Origin: an uncultured bacterium
GTDB taxonomy: Bacteria; Cyanobacteriota; Vampirovibrionia; Gastranaerophilales; Gastranaerophilaceae
Assembly: GCA_905215335.1 (NCBI GenBank)
Contig: CAJMPQ010000002.1
Location: 124,001-188,000, forward strand
Length of the DNA stretch: 64,000 nt
Direction of reading: 5' to 3'
Below, piece after piece: positions 1 through 8,341 of this stretch. The notes under the pieces were generated by a model that was not told the DNA's origin, did no database searches, and saw only the letters and a list, made by a program, of their open reading frames with translations. The translations under genes and the position numbers were made by a program. Each line of letters begins with the position of its first letter. Position 1 is the first letter of the stretch.

Positions 1-666
1 GCTAAAATTGATATTAAAGGCGATGCTTATAGATCTATTGAAGAAGCAAAACAGTATAGCGAAATAGATATTCTAGTAGATTTTACTCAACCTTCATCAA
101 TATATGAAAATGCTAAATATTGTTTAAAAAATGGCATTAATATGGTTATTGGTACTACAGGATTGAAAGATGAAGAAATTAGTTATCTAAAGAAAATATC
201 AGAAGAATATAAAGTGGGATGCTTAATTGCACCTAATTTTTCAACAGGAGCTGTTTTAATGATGCAATTTGCAAAACTTGCTGCAAAGTTTTTTGATAAT
301 GCAGAAATTATTGAAATGCATCATAATCAAAAGAAAGATGCGCCATCAGGAACAGCTATTAAGACAGCTTTAATGATGTCAGAAGCAAAAGAATCTTTCA
401 AAACCGGTAATTGTGCTGAAACTGAGACTATTCAAGGCTCTAGAGGTGGCTCATCTTATTCGGATATTCAGATCCATTCAGTTAGAATGCCTGGTTATAT
501 GGCCTCTCAAGAAGTACTTTTTGGTTCAGCTGGTCAAATATTAAAAATTCGTCATGATTCAACTGATAGAAAATGTTATATGGACGGAGTTTTGATGGCC
601 GTTAGATATGTATATAATCATAAAGGTTTTGTTTATGGTTTAGAAAATATAATGGAAGGTTTATAA
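1..666 (+). CDS. dapB: 4-hydroxy-tetrahydrodipicolinate reductase (5' end outside window)
   Basis: Reduces 4-hydroxy-tetrahydrodipicolinate in the cytoplasmic diaminopimelate/lysine pathway, which also feeds peptidoglycan. The reading frame is open from base 1, so 221 residues are visible and the N-terminal NADPH-binding glycine motif lies upstream of the window. The dihydrodipicolinate-binding signature HHNQKKDAPSGTA is intact at about visible residues 107-119, and VIGTTGL and the C-terminal GQILKIRHDS segment also match the family. The first internal Met (base 142) is not the start, because the sequence before it reads as DapB-like. A small secreted-protein gene starts 4 bases after the stop and asd lies further downstream, which fits an aspartate-family cluster. 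Confidence 0.93.
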   Translation, partial: AKIDIKGDAYRSIEEAKQYSEIDILVDFTQPSSIYENAKYCLKNGINMVIGTTGLKDEEISYLKKISEEYKVGCLIAPNFSTGAVLMMQFAKLAAKFFDNAEIIEMHHNQKKDAPSGTAIKTALMMSEAKESFKTGNCAETETIQGSRGGSSYSDIQIHSVRMPGYMASQEVLFGSAGQILKIRHDSTDRKCYMDGVLMAVRYVYNHKGFVYGLENIMEGL

Positions 667-670
667 ATAT

Positions 671-967
671 ATGAGTAAATATTGGTTTTTGGGAATTTGT
701 TTCGGTTTGATATTTTCAATATCAGTTGCAGAGGCTCATAATTTTAAAGAAACTCCAGTTCCACATGATTATGCAAATGCTATGTGTATGGATTATCCTG
801 GTGGTGCATGGAAATGTTATTGTTTGAATTGGAGTGATCCTTCTCCTCGTAGAAATACACTTTGGAAAAGTACTAATCCAGAGCCGGTTGGTATGGGTAC
901 TGATATGGGTATTTATGTCAACTCAAACAAATGTAAGCCTGTAAGAATAAAAGTTAGAAATAAATAA
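671..967 (+). CDS. Small secreted cysteine-containing protein, unknown function
   Basis: 98 residues. Residues 1-22 form a typical signal peptide (hydrophobic LGICFGLIFSISVAEA) with probable cleavage after AEA, leaving a mature protein of about 76 residues for export. The mature part has four cysteines (CMDY, CYC, NKC) that could form disulfides, and it is rich in Pro, Trp and Gly. I do not recognise the family. It begins 4 bases after the dapB stop, with a GGAAGG-like ribosome site inside the end of dapB, so it is probably co-transcribed and translationally coupled. Its link with lysine biosynthesis is unclear and may be only positional. Confidence 0.6.
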   Translation: MSKYWFLGICFGLIFSISVAEAHNFKETPVPHDYANAMCMDYPGGAWKCYCLNWSDPSPRRNTLWKSTNPEPVGMGTDMGIYVNSNKCKPVRIKVRNK

Positions 968-1006
968 TTGATAAATCTTAATAAACTCCATTGTATATGT
1001 AAAATT

Positions 1007-1049
1007 TTGACAACAACAATTTTTTATATATATAAGGGGATTATTAAGA
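1007..1049 (+). promoter_or_regulatory. Promoter and GGGGA box upstream of the calpain-like protein gene
   Basis: A consensus -35 TTGACA (1007-1012) is followed at 16-18 bases by a TATATA/TATAAG -10. Directly downstream is GGGGA (1036-1040) followed by TTATTAAGA. The same T-rich/TATA/GGGGA/AT-AAG arrangement precedes the genes at 26693 and 48547, so this looks like a shared control element. The GGGGA is 12 bases from the ATG and the sequence just before the ATG is a poor ribosome site. Confidence 0.5.
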
Positions 1050-1052
1050 TTT

Positions 1053-3398
1053 ATGGTTAATATTGGGAAAATATTAAATGTAAGTAATTCATTTAAAAAT
1101 GTTACGAAAGTGACTATTCCGCTTAAGCCTGGGATATCAAGTAGTGGTAATGTTATAAATTTTGTTGAAAAGGCTTCAAGAAATAAAGTTCCTGTTAGAT
1201 TTAGTGAAAATGCACTATTACATTCATATCCAGAAAAAGTTCAAAATGAACTTCGTCAAGCTTGTCAGAAGTTTTCTGATAATTTTGATGATAGTAGATT
1301 GTCTTTCTTGCGCTCTCTAGTGGAGATTAATCCTAATTATGAATATATAACTAAATTAGTTAATAATACTGATGATTTTACACGATATATTTTAGCAAAA
1401 TTTAATTTGAATAAAAAGTTTCTTCCAGGAATTAAAGGAAAAATCCCTGAACAGATAAGACAGAACTTAGCAATGATGTTCGTTTATAATCCCGAAAATT
1501 TAAAAACTTTTAGTACTTCAAAGGGATATAAAGAAATTCTTAGTGGAAAATTAGATGTAGCATATTTGAAAGATATTACCCCATCAACAAAAATTGATGA
1601 TAAATTTTTCTATGATTTATTTGATAATATTGAGAAAAGTACTAATCTTAGACTTAATAAAATAAAAGGTCTTGATGCTTCATTAGCTCAAAGATATGTT
1701 AAAAGTTTTGATGATGAAATTTGTAAAGATTGTAGTTTTTTAGATAAATTGTTAAAAGATTTAGAACAAAAAAAGGATCCAGAATTATTAAATAAAATTT
1801 TAAAAAACTTTGAAAGTGATCTAGTAGTTTCTGGTAAACAAATTAAAGAAGTTATAAATCATTTTGATAAGAATCCAAAATTAGCAAATAAAATTTTAGA
1901 AATGAAAGATATTGATGCTTTCGATGCAAATTATATATTAAATTCTTTAGCTGATAAATCCAATACTATATCAGATGAAATGTTGGATTGTATAATTAGA
2001 TATCAGCAAAAAAATCCTAAATTAATACGTCCATATATGATTGGTGGGATAGATAGATTTTTGCGAGTAACAAATAAAGATGAAAAATTATTAAAATCAT
2101 TATTAAGAGTTACTGAAGAAAATAAAAACGTAAGTTTAGGAGAGTTAATATATTCAACAACACCTAATAACCTAGCATATTTAAAAGAAAATATTAAGCA
2201 AGGAAATTTAGGTGAAGAATTTTTTGTAAAAATGCAAATAATGCAAGATAAAGAGAAATTTAAAGATATACAAAATTGGTCTATTGCAGATAAAATATAC
2301 AAAGAAACATATTTGCCGTTTAAAAATTTAGATATTACTAATAAGCATTTTTCAAGTCGAGATATTGCCACTTTATTAGCAGAAATGAGAGGAACAAATC
2401 CTGAACAATATAAAAAATTAGAAGACTTAGGTATATTAAATCTTATTAAAGAGAAAAAAATAAATCCTAGAATTGTTTTAGGTTTACGTGCCAATAAAGA
2501 CTTTGTTCCAGAAGTTTATGAAGATTTAAGGATGTTGCAAAATAGTGAAAGCCTAATTAAAAAATTTGATAATTTCGATAAGATATTAATAAAAACGAAA
2601 GCTGGAGATGTTGTTTCAGTAAAAGGCAAACTATATATAAATAACAACGGTAAATTAGAACGTTGGAATATGACAGAAGAAAAGTTCAATGACTTATTCC
2701 CTCTTGTTGATAGATTTACAACTCGTCAAGGTGCTGATGATTGTTATTTAATTAGTGCAATGGATTCTCTATATAAGAATCCAAAGAGTCGTGGTAGTTA
2801 TTATAAAATGTTCGAGCAAAAAGGAAATGATATATATGTAACTATTCCCGCATATAAAAATTTTCAAGGTGAAATAAAGTTTCCTAATGGAGAGGTTAAT
2901 TTAATAGATTTGAATGCAGATGGAGCAAAACATATACAAATGGTTGAGCAAACTTATGCTAGGACTGCTCTTAGAAATGAGTCAAGAACTCCAATTGGTA
3001 AAAATTCTTTAACTACTGAAGATTTATATTATCTTGTTCAGAGAAATAAAGCAGGACATGTAAACAATGTAATGCAAGAGGTATTATTATTTAATAATAA
3101 TGTACAAAAGCATAATCCTAAAATGAAGATAAATACATATACTTGTTCAAAACAAGTTAGCGCAGATGGTATTAATAATTTCTTTGAGAAAAATAATACA
3201 GCTCCAAATGTGATTTGTAATATTGGAGTATTGAATCCTAGAAGTAATAATGGGCATGCAATGCAACTAAAATCTTATGATCCAGAATCTAAAATGTTTC
3301 AAATTATAGATCCTAATTTTTGTGGTTTGCAAGAAACATGTTCTCTTAATGACATTTCTCCTAATTTATTTAAAATTTGGATGACAATGTTAAAATAA
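1053..3398 (+). CDS. Large protein with C-terminal calpain/papain-like cysteine protease domain
   Basis: 781 residues with no signal peptide or membrane segment. Residues 1-520 are Lys/Asn/Leu-rich and probably helical, of no family I recognise. From about residue 545 the sequence resembles the calpain-type peptidase core: RQGADDCYLISAM places the candidate nucleophile at Cys564 in the DCYLISA context typical of calpains, NGHAMQL places His735, and DPN places Asp753/Asn755 in the position of the third catalytic residue. A Cys-His-Asn order in a papain fold is what the family requires. The N-terminus MVNIGKILNVS resembles that of the gene at 26693. It is a single gene between dapB and asd with its own promoter. 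Function is inferred as a protease or effector; the substrate is unknown. Confidence 0.6.
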   Translation: MVNIGKILNVSNSFKNVTKVTIPLKPGISSSGNVINFVEKASRNKVPVRFSENALLHSYPEKVQNELRQACQKFSDNFDDSRLSFLRSLVEINPNYEYITKLVNNTDDFTRYILAKFNLNKKFLPGIKGKIPEQIRQNLAMMFVYNPENLKTFSTSKGYKEILSGKLDVAYLKDITPSTKIDDKFFYDLFDNIEKSTNLRLNKIKGLDASLAQRYVKSFDDEICKDCSFLDKLLKDLEQKKDPELLNKILKNFESDLVVSGKQIKEVINHFDKNPKLANKILEMKDIDAFDANYILNSLADKSNTISDEMLDCIIRYQQKNPKLIRPYMIGGIDRFLRVTNKDEKLLKSLLRVTEENKNVSLGELIYSTTPNNLAYLKENIKQGNLGEEFFVKMQIMQDKEKFKDIQNWSIADKIYKETYLPFKNLDITNKHFSSRDIATLLAEMRGTNPEQYKKLEDLGILNLIKEKKINPRIVLGLRANKDFVPEVYEDLRMLQNSESLIKKFDNFDKILIKTKAGDVVSVKGKLYINNNGKLERWNMTEEKFNDLFPLVDRFTTRQGADDCYLISAMDSLYKNPKSRGSYYKMFEQKGNDIYVTIPAYKNFQGEIKFPNGEVNLIDLNADGAKHIQMVEQTYARTALRNESRTPIGKNSLTTEDLYYLVQRNKAGHVNNVMQEVLLFNNNVQKHNPKMKINTYTCSKQVSADGINNFFEKNNTAPNVICNIGVLNPRSNNGHAMQLKSYDPESKMFQIIDPNFCGLQETCSLNDISPNLFKIWMTMLK

Positions 3399-3491
3399 TT
3401 AAGATATTTTAATATTAAATATTTATTACTGCAATGATATTATTCTTGTAGTATGATGAATTTTGTAGAGGAGAAAGGGAAGTATAATATT

Positions 3492-4514
3492 ATGTCAAAA
3501 CAAAAAGCAAATATTGCAATTTTAGGTGCTACAGGTGTTGTAGGAAGAGAAATTACAAAGATAGTTGATGAATTAAAGATTGATTTTAATACTATCAAAT
3601 TTTTGTCTAGTGCAAAGAGCGCAGGTACGAAAATTGAATTTCAAGGTAAAACCTACACGGTAGAAGAAGCTACACCTGAAAGTTTTGATGGTGTTAATAT
3701 TGTACTGGCTTCAGCAGGAGGTTCAACTTCACAAAAATTTGCTCCTGAAATCGTAAAACGAGGTGGAGTATTAATCGACAATTCTTCAGCATTTAGAATG
3801 GATGAAGATGTTCCATTAGTTATTGCTTATGTAAATGATGAAGATTTGAGAAAGCATAAAGGCATTATTGCAAATCCTAATTGTTCAACTTCTCAGTTGA
3901 TGTTGGTATTGAAACCTTTACATGAAAAGTTTGGTATTAAAAGACTTTTAGTTTCAACATATCAAGCTGTTTCAGGAGCTGGTTTAAAAGCTATAAATGA
4001 ATTGACAGCAAATACAAAAGCAACTTTAGCTGGTGAGGATTTTGAAAATGAAGCTTTCAAAAAACCAATTTCATTTAATGTAATCCCACAAATTGATGTA
4101 TTTTGTGAAAATGGTTATACAAAAGAAGAAATGAAAGTTGCAAATGAAACTAAAAAGATTTTGCACTTACCTGCAGATTTGCCAATTTCTTGTACCGCAG
4201 CTAGGGTTCCAGTGTATAATGGACACTCTGAAGCTGTTGATATTGAGTTTGAAAAACCGGTTTCTCCAGATGAAGTTAGAAAGATTTTATCTGAATCATT
4301 TGGAGTAAAAGTTATTGATAACCCTGATAATTTTGAATATCCAACAACAAGAGATGCGTCTGGTGTAGATCCTGTTTTCGTTGGTAGAATTAGAAAAAAT
4401 TTAGCTTTTGATAATGGTATTTCACTATGGTGTGTTGCTGATAATTTAAGAATTGGAGCAGCATTGAATACTGTTAGAATTTGCAAAAAAGTTATTGAAA
4501 TGGAATTGTACTAA
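3492..4514 (+). CDS. asd: Aspartate-semialdehyde dehydrogenase
   Basis: NADPH-dependent conversion of aspartyl phosphate to aspartate semialdehyde, the branch point to lysine/diaminopimelate, threonine and methionine. 340 residues, normal for the family. Visible motifs are the N-terminal nucleotide-binding GATGVVGREI, the active-site NPNCSTSQL with Cys131, and the C-terminal VYNGHSEAV with the conserved His. The reading frame extends upstream to an ATG at 3453, but 3492 is chosen because an AAAGGGAAG ribosome site precedes it at a suitable distance and the protein then begins MSKQKANIAILGATG, as homologues do. It works in the same pathway as dapB at the window start. Confidence 0.95.
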   Translation: MSKQKANIAILGATGVVGREITKIVDELKIDFNTIKFLSSAKSAGTKIEFQGKTYTVEEATPESFDGVNIVLASAGGSTSQKFAPEIVKRGGVLIDNSSAFRMDEDVPLVIAYVNDEDLRKHKGIIANPNCSTSQLMLVLKPLHEKFGIKRLLVSTYQAVSGAGLKAINELTANTKATLAGEDFENEAFKKPISFNVIPQIDVFCENGYTKEEMKVANETKKILHLPADLPISCTAARVPVYNGHSEAVDIEFEKPVSPDEVRKILSESFGVKVIDNPDNFEYPTTRDASGVDPVFVGRIRKNLAFDNGISLWCVADNLRIGAALNTVRICKKVIEMELY

Positions 4515-4557
4515 TTTCGTTTCATAGGATTTATAATATTTGAAAGGTAGAAACGTA

Positions 4558-4833
4558 ATGATTGTAAATAGAATTTCTACCGGTATACCAAATTCTTTAA
4601 AATCTAAACTTTCATCAAAAAGAGCTTCTAATGTAAATATTCAAAATTTACAAGAACCTATTGTTGATTGTTATAGAAAAACTGCGAAGTCGGTATTACC
4701 GTTAAAGAAAATGCCAATAGTAAAAGTTGGTAATGAGAGTAATTCTGAAAATATGCGTAACGTATTTGCTGCATATATTTCAAAATTAGAAATTACAGAT
4801 TCAGTTTGGGCTCCATGGAGCTTGAATAAATAG
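4558..4833 (+). CDS. Small hypothetical protein
   Basis: 91 residues, basic and Asn/Lys/Ser-rich, with no signal peptide, membrane segment or motif I recognise. The ATG at 4558 is preferred over an in-frame TTG at 4540 because GAAAGGTAG sits 8 bases upstream as a ribosome site. It follows asd by 43 bases and precedes a second short ORF at 4864; both lie before the terminator at 5109, so asd and the two ORFs may form one transcript. The N-terminus MIVNRISTGIPNSL is of the same general kind (short beta-like start, then Lys/Asn-rich) as several lineage-specific proteins here. Function unknown. Confidence 0.5.
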   Translation: MIVNRISTGIPNSLKSKLSSKRASNVNIQNLQEPIVDCYRKTAKSVLPLKKMPIVKVGNESNSENMRNVFAAYISKLEITDSVWAPWSLNK

Positions 4834-4863
4834 AAAAGATTATATTTGAATGGAGATATTATT

Positions 4864-5094
4864 ATGAATGTTTCAAAATTAACAATTACCCCTTGGATTT
4901 CAAATGGGCAAAGCCAAGTTTTTCAGAAGCCAACAACTCAAATGGCAAAAGTATTGATGAATGAGCGCTTAAGTGTAGCACCTATTGAAGATAAAACAGC
5001 AAGAGTATTTAGAAAATTACCAAAATCTTTACAAGGGTTTGTGAATAAAGATTGTAAAGTTTCAGGTGAGCGTAAATTTTCAATGGATATATAA
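4864..5094 (+). CDS. Small hypothetical protein
   Basis: 76 residues, basic, soluble, no recognised family. The ATG at 4864 has a GGAG ribosome site about 9 bases upstream, so it is preferred over an upstream in-frame TTG. It weakly resembles the preceding ORF: both contain an acidic/basic stretch of the type I-x-D followed by RK and a Lys/Leu/Pro run, which could mean an old duplication, but the similarity is too low to assert. A strong bidirectional terminator follows directly. Function unknown. Confidence 0.5.
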   Translation: MNVSKLTITPWISNGQSQVFQKPTTQMAKVLMNERLSVAPIEDKTARVFRKLPKSLQGFVNKDCKVSGERKFSMDI

Positions 5095-5108
5095 TTTTAG
5101 AATGTAAT

Positions 5109-5133
5109 AAAAGGCACTTTAACAGTGCCTTTT
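5109..5133. terminator. Bidirectional Rho-independent terminator
   Basis: A perfect 10-bp stem, AAAAGGCACT with AGTGCCTTTT, and a 5-base loop, flanked by A and T runs. It closes the asd/small-ORF transcript and separates it from the lipid A operon. Confidence 0.85.
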
Positions 5134-5179
5134 ATATTACTTTTTGTTAATATTCGGGGATTTTTTGGCTCTTTTTATG

Positions 5180-5185
5180 TATAAT
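5180..5185 (+). promoter_or_regulatory. -10 box of the lipid A operon promoter
   Basis: A TATAAT box lies 22 bases before the ATG at 5208. No good -35 is seen at 17 bases; the upstream region is T-rich. An AGAGGG ribosome site (5195-5200) follows. Confidence 0.4.
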
Positions 5186-5207
5186 TTAAGAGTTAGAGGG
5201 TATATTT

Positions 5208-5678
5208 ATGGGACAACTTCTTAGTAGAGAAAACGTAGCTGATTTTATAAAAAAACTGCATCAAAGTGGAAAGACTGTTGTTGCTACAAATGGTTGTTTT
5301 GATATTTTACATGTCGGACATGTTAGGTATTTACAAAAAACAAAAACATTTGCAGATTATTTAATTGTGCTTTTAAATTCAGATAAATCTGTTAGAAGTA
5401 TAAAAGGTCCGACAAGACCCATTAATAATGAACAAGATAGAGCAGAAGTTTTATGTGCATTATCTTGTGTTGATTATGTTGTTTTCTTTGATGAAGATAG
5501 TCCGCGAGATTTATTAGATGAAATCAAGCCAGATGTTTATACAAAAGGTGCTGATTATACTATGGAAACTTTGCCGGAAGCGGATATTATGAAGAAAAAT
5601 AATATAAGAGTTGAATTTATAAAATTTGTAGAAGGCAAATCTACAACAAATACAATTAATAAAATGAAAAATTCTTAG
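5208..5678 (+). CDS. rfaE2: Nucleotidyltransferase, RfaE2/HldE-C type (heptose 1-phosphate adenylyltransferase)
   Basis: 156 residues, one cytidylyltransferase-fold domain. It shows the nucleotide-binding GCFDILHVGHVRYL (HxGH motif), LNSDKSVRSIKG, RPINNEQDRAEVL, and a C-terminal KGADYTME and GKSTTN typical of the C-terminal half of HldE. That half transfers AMP to D-glycero-beta-D-manno-heptose 1-phosphate to make ADP-heptose for lipopolysaccharide inner core. The kinase half is not fused here and is not in the window. It is the first gene of an operon with lpxD, lpxC and fabZ, which supports a cell-envelope role. The ribosome site is AGAGGG. A related nucleotidyltransferase of other specificity cannot be excluded from sequence alone. 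Confidence 0.8.
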   Translation: MGQLLSRENVADFIKKLHQSGKTVVATNGCFDILHVGHVRYLQKTKTFADYLIVLLNSDKSVRSIKGPTRPINNEQDRAEVLCALSCVDYVVFFDEDSPRDLLDEIKPDVYTKGADYTMETLPEADIMKKNNIRVEFIKFVEGKSTTNTINKMKNS

Positions 5679-5704
5679 AAAATATTTATTATAAGGAGAA
5701 GGAA

Positions 5705-6802
5705 ATGAGATCATTTACAGTAGATGAAATTACACAAATTGTAGGCGGTATGTTAACTAAAGTTGCAAGCCCAAGTATTACACAAATTGCACCACCTTTG
5801 TTGTGTGATGAAAATACTTTAGCATTAGCGCTAGGTGAAGAAGAAATTGCAAATCTTGCTAAATCTAAAGCAAAAGCAGCGTTAGTTCCACTAGGTGTAC
5901 AGATTGATGGTTTCACTACTATTGAGGTTGAAAGACCAAGACTTGCTATGATGAAATTGTTAAATTTATTCTATGTTCCTCCTGTAGTGAATAAAGATAT
6001 TCACCCATCAGCAGTTGTTGATCCTTCAGCAAAATTAGGTCAAAATGTTTGTATTGGACCAAACGTAGTAGTCTCTCCAAATGCTGTAATTGGTGATAAT
6101 ACAAAAATTTTAGCTAATTCATATATCGGAAGTAATGTAAAAATCGGTAATAATTGTTTCTTCCACCCAGGCGTAAATATTGGGGATAGAGTTCAAATTG
6201 GTAATGATGTAATTTTACAACACGGTGTTTCTTTAGGTGCAGATGGATTTAGCTTTGTAACAGAAAATCCTAATAATATTGAAAATGCAAGAAAAGAAGG
6301 AGAAATTAAAGAAGGCGATGTTGAACAAGTTATCTTCAAAATTCCTTCAATAGGTTCTGTTGTAATTGGTAATAATGTAGAAATTGGTGCTAATACTGCA
6401 ATCGATAGAGGTACTATTGAAAATACTGTAATTGGTGATAATACAAAAATTGATGACCTTGTTATGATTGGCCACAACTGTCGTATTGGTAAAGGTTGTT
6501 TAATTGTTTCTCAAGTTGGTATTGCTGGTAGCTGTGTAATTGGTGACAGAGTTGTAATCGCAGGTCAAGCTGGTTTGGCTGATCATATTGAAATTGGTTC
6601 TGATACAATTATTACAGCAAAAGCAGGTGTAACTAAATCATTCCCAGCTAAATCAATTATTGTAGGTATTCCTGCAGTTCCAAGAAAAGACTTTATTAAA
6701 CAATTGAAAACTATGAAAGATGCTCAAGAAATTTTTGCAAAATTTAGAAAATTTGAGCCAATCTTGAAATCTTTCGAAGAAGCACATCAAGAGGTTGAAT
6801 AA
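5705..6802 (+). CDS. lpxD: UDP-3-O-acylglucosamine N-acyltransferase
   Basis: Third step of lipid A synthesis: transfers a 3-hydroxyacyl chain from acyl carrier protein to the 2-amino group of UDP-3-O-acylglucosamine. 365 residues. The N-terminal uridine-binding domain (about 1-100) is followed by a left-handed beta-helix of hexapeptide repeats (about 100-330, many IG-x-N steps) and a helical C-terminus. GADGFSF and VMIGHNCRIG are present, the latter giving the candidate catalytic His257. AAGGAGAAGG lies just before the ATG. It is 26 bases after rfaE2 and 6 bases before lpxC, so it is clearly in one operon. Confidence 0.94.
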   Translation: MRSFTVDEITQIVGGMLTKVASPSITQIAPPLLCDENTLALALGEEEIANLAKSKAKAALVPLGVQIDGFTTIEVERPRLAMMKLLNLFYVPPVVNKDIHPSAVVDPSAKLGQNVCIGPNVVVSPNAVIGDNTKILANSYIGSNVKIGNNCFFHPGVNIGDRVQIGNDVILQHGVSLGADGFSFVTENPNNIENARKEGEIKEGDVEQVIFKIPSIGSVVIGNNVEIGANTAIDRGTIENTVIGDNTKIDDLVMIGHNCRIGKGCLIVSQVGIAGSCVIGDRVVIAGQAGLADHIEIGSDTIITAKAGVTKSFPAKSIIVGIPAVPRKDFIKQLKTMKDAQEIFAKFRKFEPILKSFEEAHQEVE

Positions 6803-6808
6803 TTTAAA

Positions 6809-7627
6809 ATGGTTACATTAAAAAAGGAAATTAAAATTACAGGCAATGGTTTAATGAAAAATAAACCTTGTGAGTTAACATTATTCCCTTCAAATTCTGG
6901 GCAGATAAGATACTTTGTTAAAGATAAAGATTCTTTCACTGCAAGTGTGGATAATGTTGTTTCAACAGACCATTGCGTAGTTATGGGAACTAAAAAAGCC
7001 AGAGCAATGCTTACAGAACATTTATCTGCGGCTTTAGCTTTTTGTCATGTTGATTCAGTTGATATTTGTATGACTGAAGAGGAAGTTCCTATTCTTGATG
7101 GTAGTTCAAAGGGTTGGGTTGAAGCTATAAAATCTGTAGGTACAGATAAATCATTTTTCTCAAAAGAAAAATATTATACGGTTTCAGAACCAGTTTACTA
7201 CTTGAATGGAAAAACTAGTCTTGTAATTTTGCCAAGCGATAGCTTATTTATTTCTTATGCTGTAAATTATGACCATCCGGATTGTACAAGACGATTTGTA
7301 AATTATAATCCAAAAAATAAGGATGAAATTATAGAAGCAAGAACATTTGGTTTTTATAGAGATTTAAAGAAATATCAAATGTTAGGTTTTGCTCAAGGTG
7401 TAACTGAAGAAAATACTGTTGGTTTTACAGATGATGGCGGTTATACTACAGAATTACGTTCAGAAAATGAACAAATTAAGCATAAAATTCTTGATTTAGT
7501 CGGTGATTTATATTTAACTGGTGTAAATCCTCTAAATCTAAGATGTCAAATCCTAGCAAAAGAAGCTGGTCATGCTGTGCATGTTAAGGTTGCAAAAATG
7601 TTAAAAGACAAATTGATAGAAGTATAA
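6809..7627 (+). CDS. lpxC: UDP-3-O-acyl-N-acetylglucosamine deacetylase
   Basis: Zinc deacetylase that commits the cell to lipid A synthesis. 272 residues, a normal single LpxC. The zinc ligands are visible as His71 in LTEHLSAAL and as His225 and Asp229 in HKILDLVGD; the EEVPILDGSS and AGHAVHVK segments hold the other conserved active-site residues. Start: the ATG follows the lpxD stop by 6 bases. The ribosome site is weak (the end of lpxD is AAGAGGTTG), which suggests translational coupling. The presence of LpxC is direct evidence that this organism builds a lipopolysaccharide outer membrane. Confidence 0.95.
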   Translation: MVTLKKEIKITGNGLMKNKPCELTLFPSNSGQIRYFVKDKDSFTASVDNVVSTDHCVVMGTKKARAMLTEHLSAALAFCHVDSVDICMTEEEVPILDGSSKGWVEAIKSVGTDKSFFSKEKYYTVSEPVYYLNGKTSLVILPSDSLFISYAVNYDHPDCTRRFVNYNPKNKDEIIEARTFGFYRDLKKYQMLGFAQGVTEENTVGFTDDGGYTTELRSENEQIKHKILDLVGDLYLTGVNPLNLRCQILAKEAGHAVHVKVAKMLKDKLIEV

Positions 7628-7637
7628 GGAGAGAAAA

Positions 7638-8087
7638 ATGTCAGAAGAAACAAAAGAAGTTTTAAGCTTTGACACTTTACAGATTATGGAAATGATTCCT
7701 CACAGATATCCATTTTTATTAGTGGATAGAATTACAGAATGTGTTCCAGGTAAATATGCAAGAGGCTATAAAAATTTAACAATGAATGAACAATTTTTCC
7801 AAGGTCATTTTCCTGGAAATCCTATTATGCCTGGAGTTTTACAACTTGAAGCAATGGCACAATGTTCTGCTCCAATTTTAATGACAATGCCGGAATTTGC
7901 TGGTAAATTGACTTTATATGCTGGAGTTGATGGTGTAAGATTTAAAAATATCGTAAGACCTGGCGATAAGTTTGAAATGGAAGTTGAATTGACTAAAGTT
8001 AAAGGACCTATCTGCAAGGCTCACGGTGTTGGTAAAGTTGACGGAAAAGTTTGTGTAGAAGCAGATATGACTTTTGCTTTGAAATAA
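7638..8087 (+). CDS. fabZ: 3-hydroxyacyl-[acyl carrier protein] dehydratase
   Basis: Dehydrates 3-hydroxyacyl-ACP in fatty acid elongation and so competes with LpxA/LpxD for the same substrate. 149 residues. HRYPFLLVD and GHFPGNPIMPGVLQLEAMAQ are diagnostic; the hot-dog-fold catalytic pair is His57 and Glu71. An AAGGAGAG ribosome site lies in the 10-base gap after lpxC. It is the last gene of the operon and is followed by a strong terminator. In many bacteria lpxA follows fabZ; here lpxA is about 31 kb away on the other strand. Confidence 0.95.
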   Translation: MSEETKEVLSFDTLQIMEMIPHRYPFLLVDRITECVPGKYARGYKNLTMNEQFFQGHFPGNPIMPGVLQLEAMAQCSAPILMTMPEFAGKLTLYAGVDGVRFKNIVRPGDKFEMEVELTKVKGPICKAHGVGKVDGKVCVEADMTFALK

Positions 8088-8106
8088 GTTTTTCGCTATA
8101 GACTGT

Positions 8107-8137
8107 AAAAAGAGAGGAGTAATTCCTCTCTTTTTTT
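8107..8137 (+). terminator. Rho-independent terminator of the rfaE2-lpxD-lpxC-fabZ operon
   Basis: The stem AGAGAGGA / TCCTCTCT with a 5-base loop is followed by a run of seven Ts, 20 bases after the fabZ stop. Confidence 0.9.
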
Positions 8138-8341
8138 ATGTTAACAAATGTAACAAAAAATACAAACTCTGAAATTAGATACTTTGTATATACTTTATAT
8201 ATATGTAAGCATTAAATAAACACGAGAGATATTAAGAGTAAACAAAAGAGAGTTTAATTTCCGTTTAAATAAAGAGAGACGATTAATTCCTATTCCTAAT
8301 TCCTAGAAAATTTTAACCCCGCAATGCGGGGCTTTTTTTTT
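8138..8341 (+). ncRNA. Candidate small RNA between two tandem plus-strand terminators
   Basis: About 200 bases with no credible ORF lie between the fabZ terminator and a second plus-oriented terminator (8315-8341). An AT-rich TATATACTTTATATATAT stretch near 8188 could hold a promoter. Purine-rich repeats (GAGAGAT, AAGAGAG, AAAGAGAG) and TTCCTATTCCTAATTCC follow. The neighbouring gene downstream is on the opposite strand, so the second terminator needs its own plus-strand transcript. No known RNA family recognised. Confidence 0.35.
8315..8341 (+). terminator. Strong Rho-independent terminator, plus orientation
   Basis: CCCCGC / GCGGGG (8317-8322 with 8326-8331) with a 3-base loop is followed by nine Ts. 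It is unusually GC-rich for this window. On the minus strand no T run follows the hairpin, so it is not a good terminator for the gene ending at 8340. Confidence 0.85.

Noticed and set aside
2003..2494. Minus-strand open frame inside the protease-like gene
   Set aside because: It lies fully within a well supported gene, has no ribosome site and has a Phe/Ser/Ile-rich composition typical of antisense reading of AT-rich genes.
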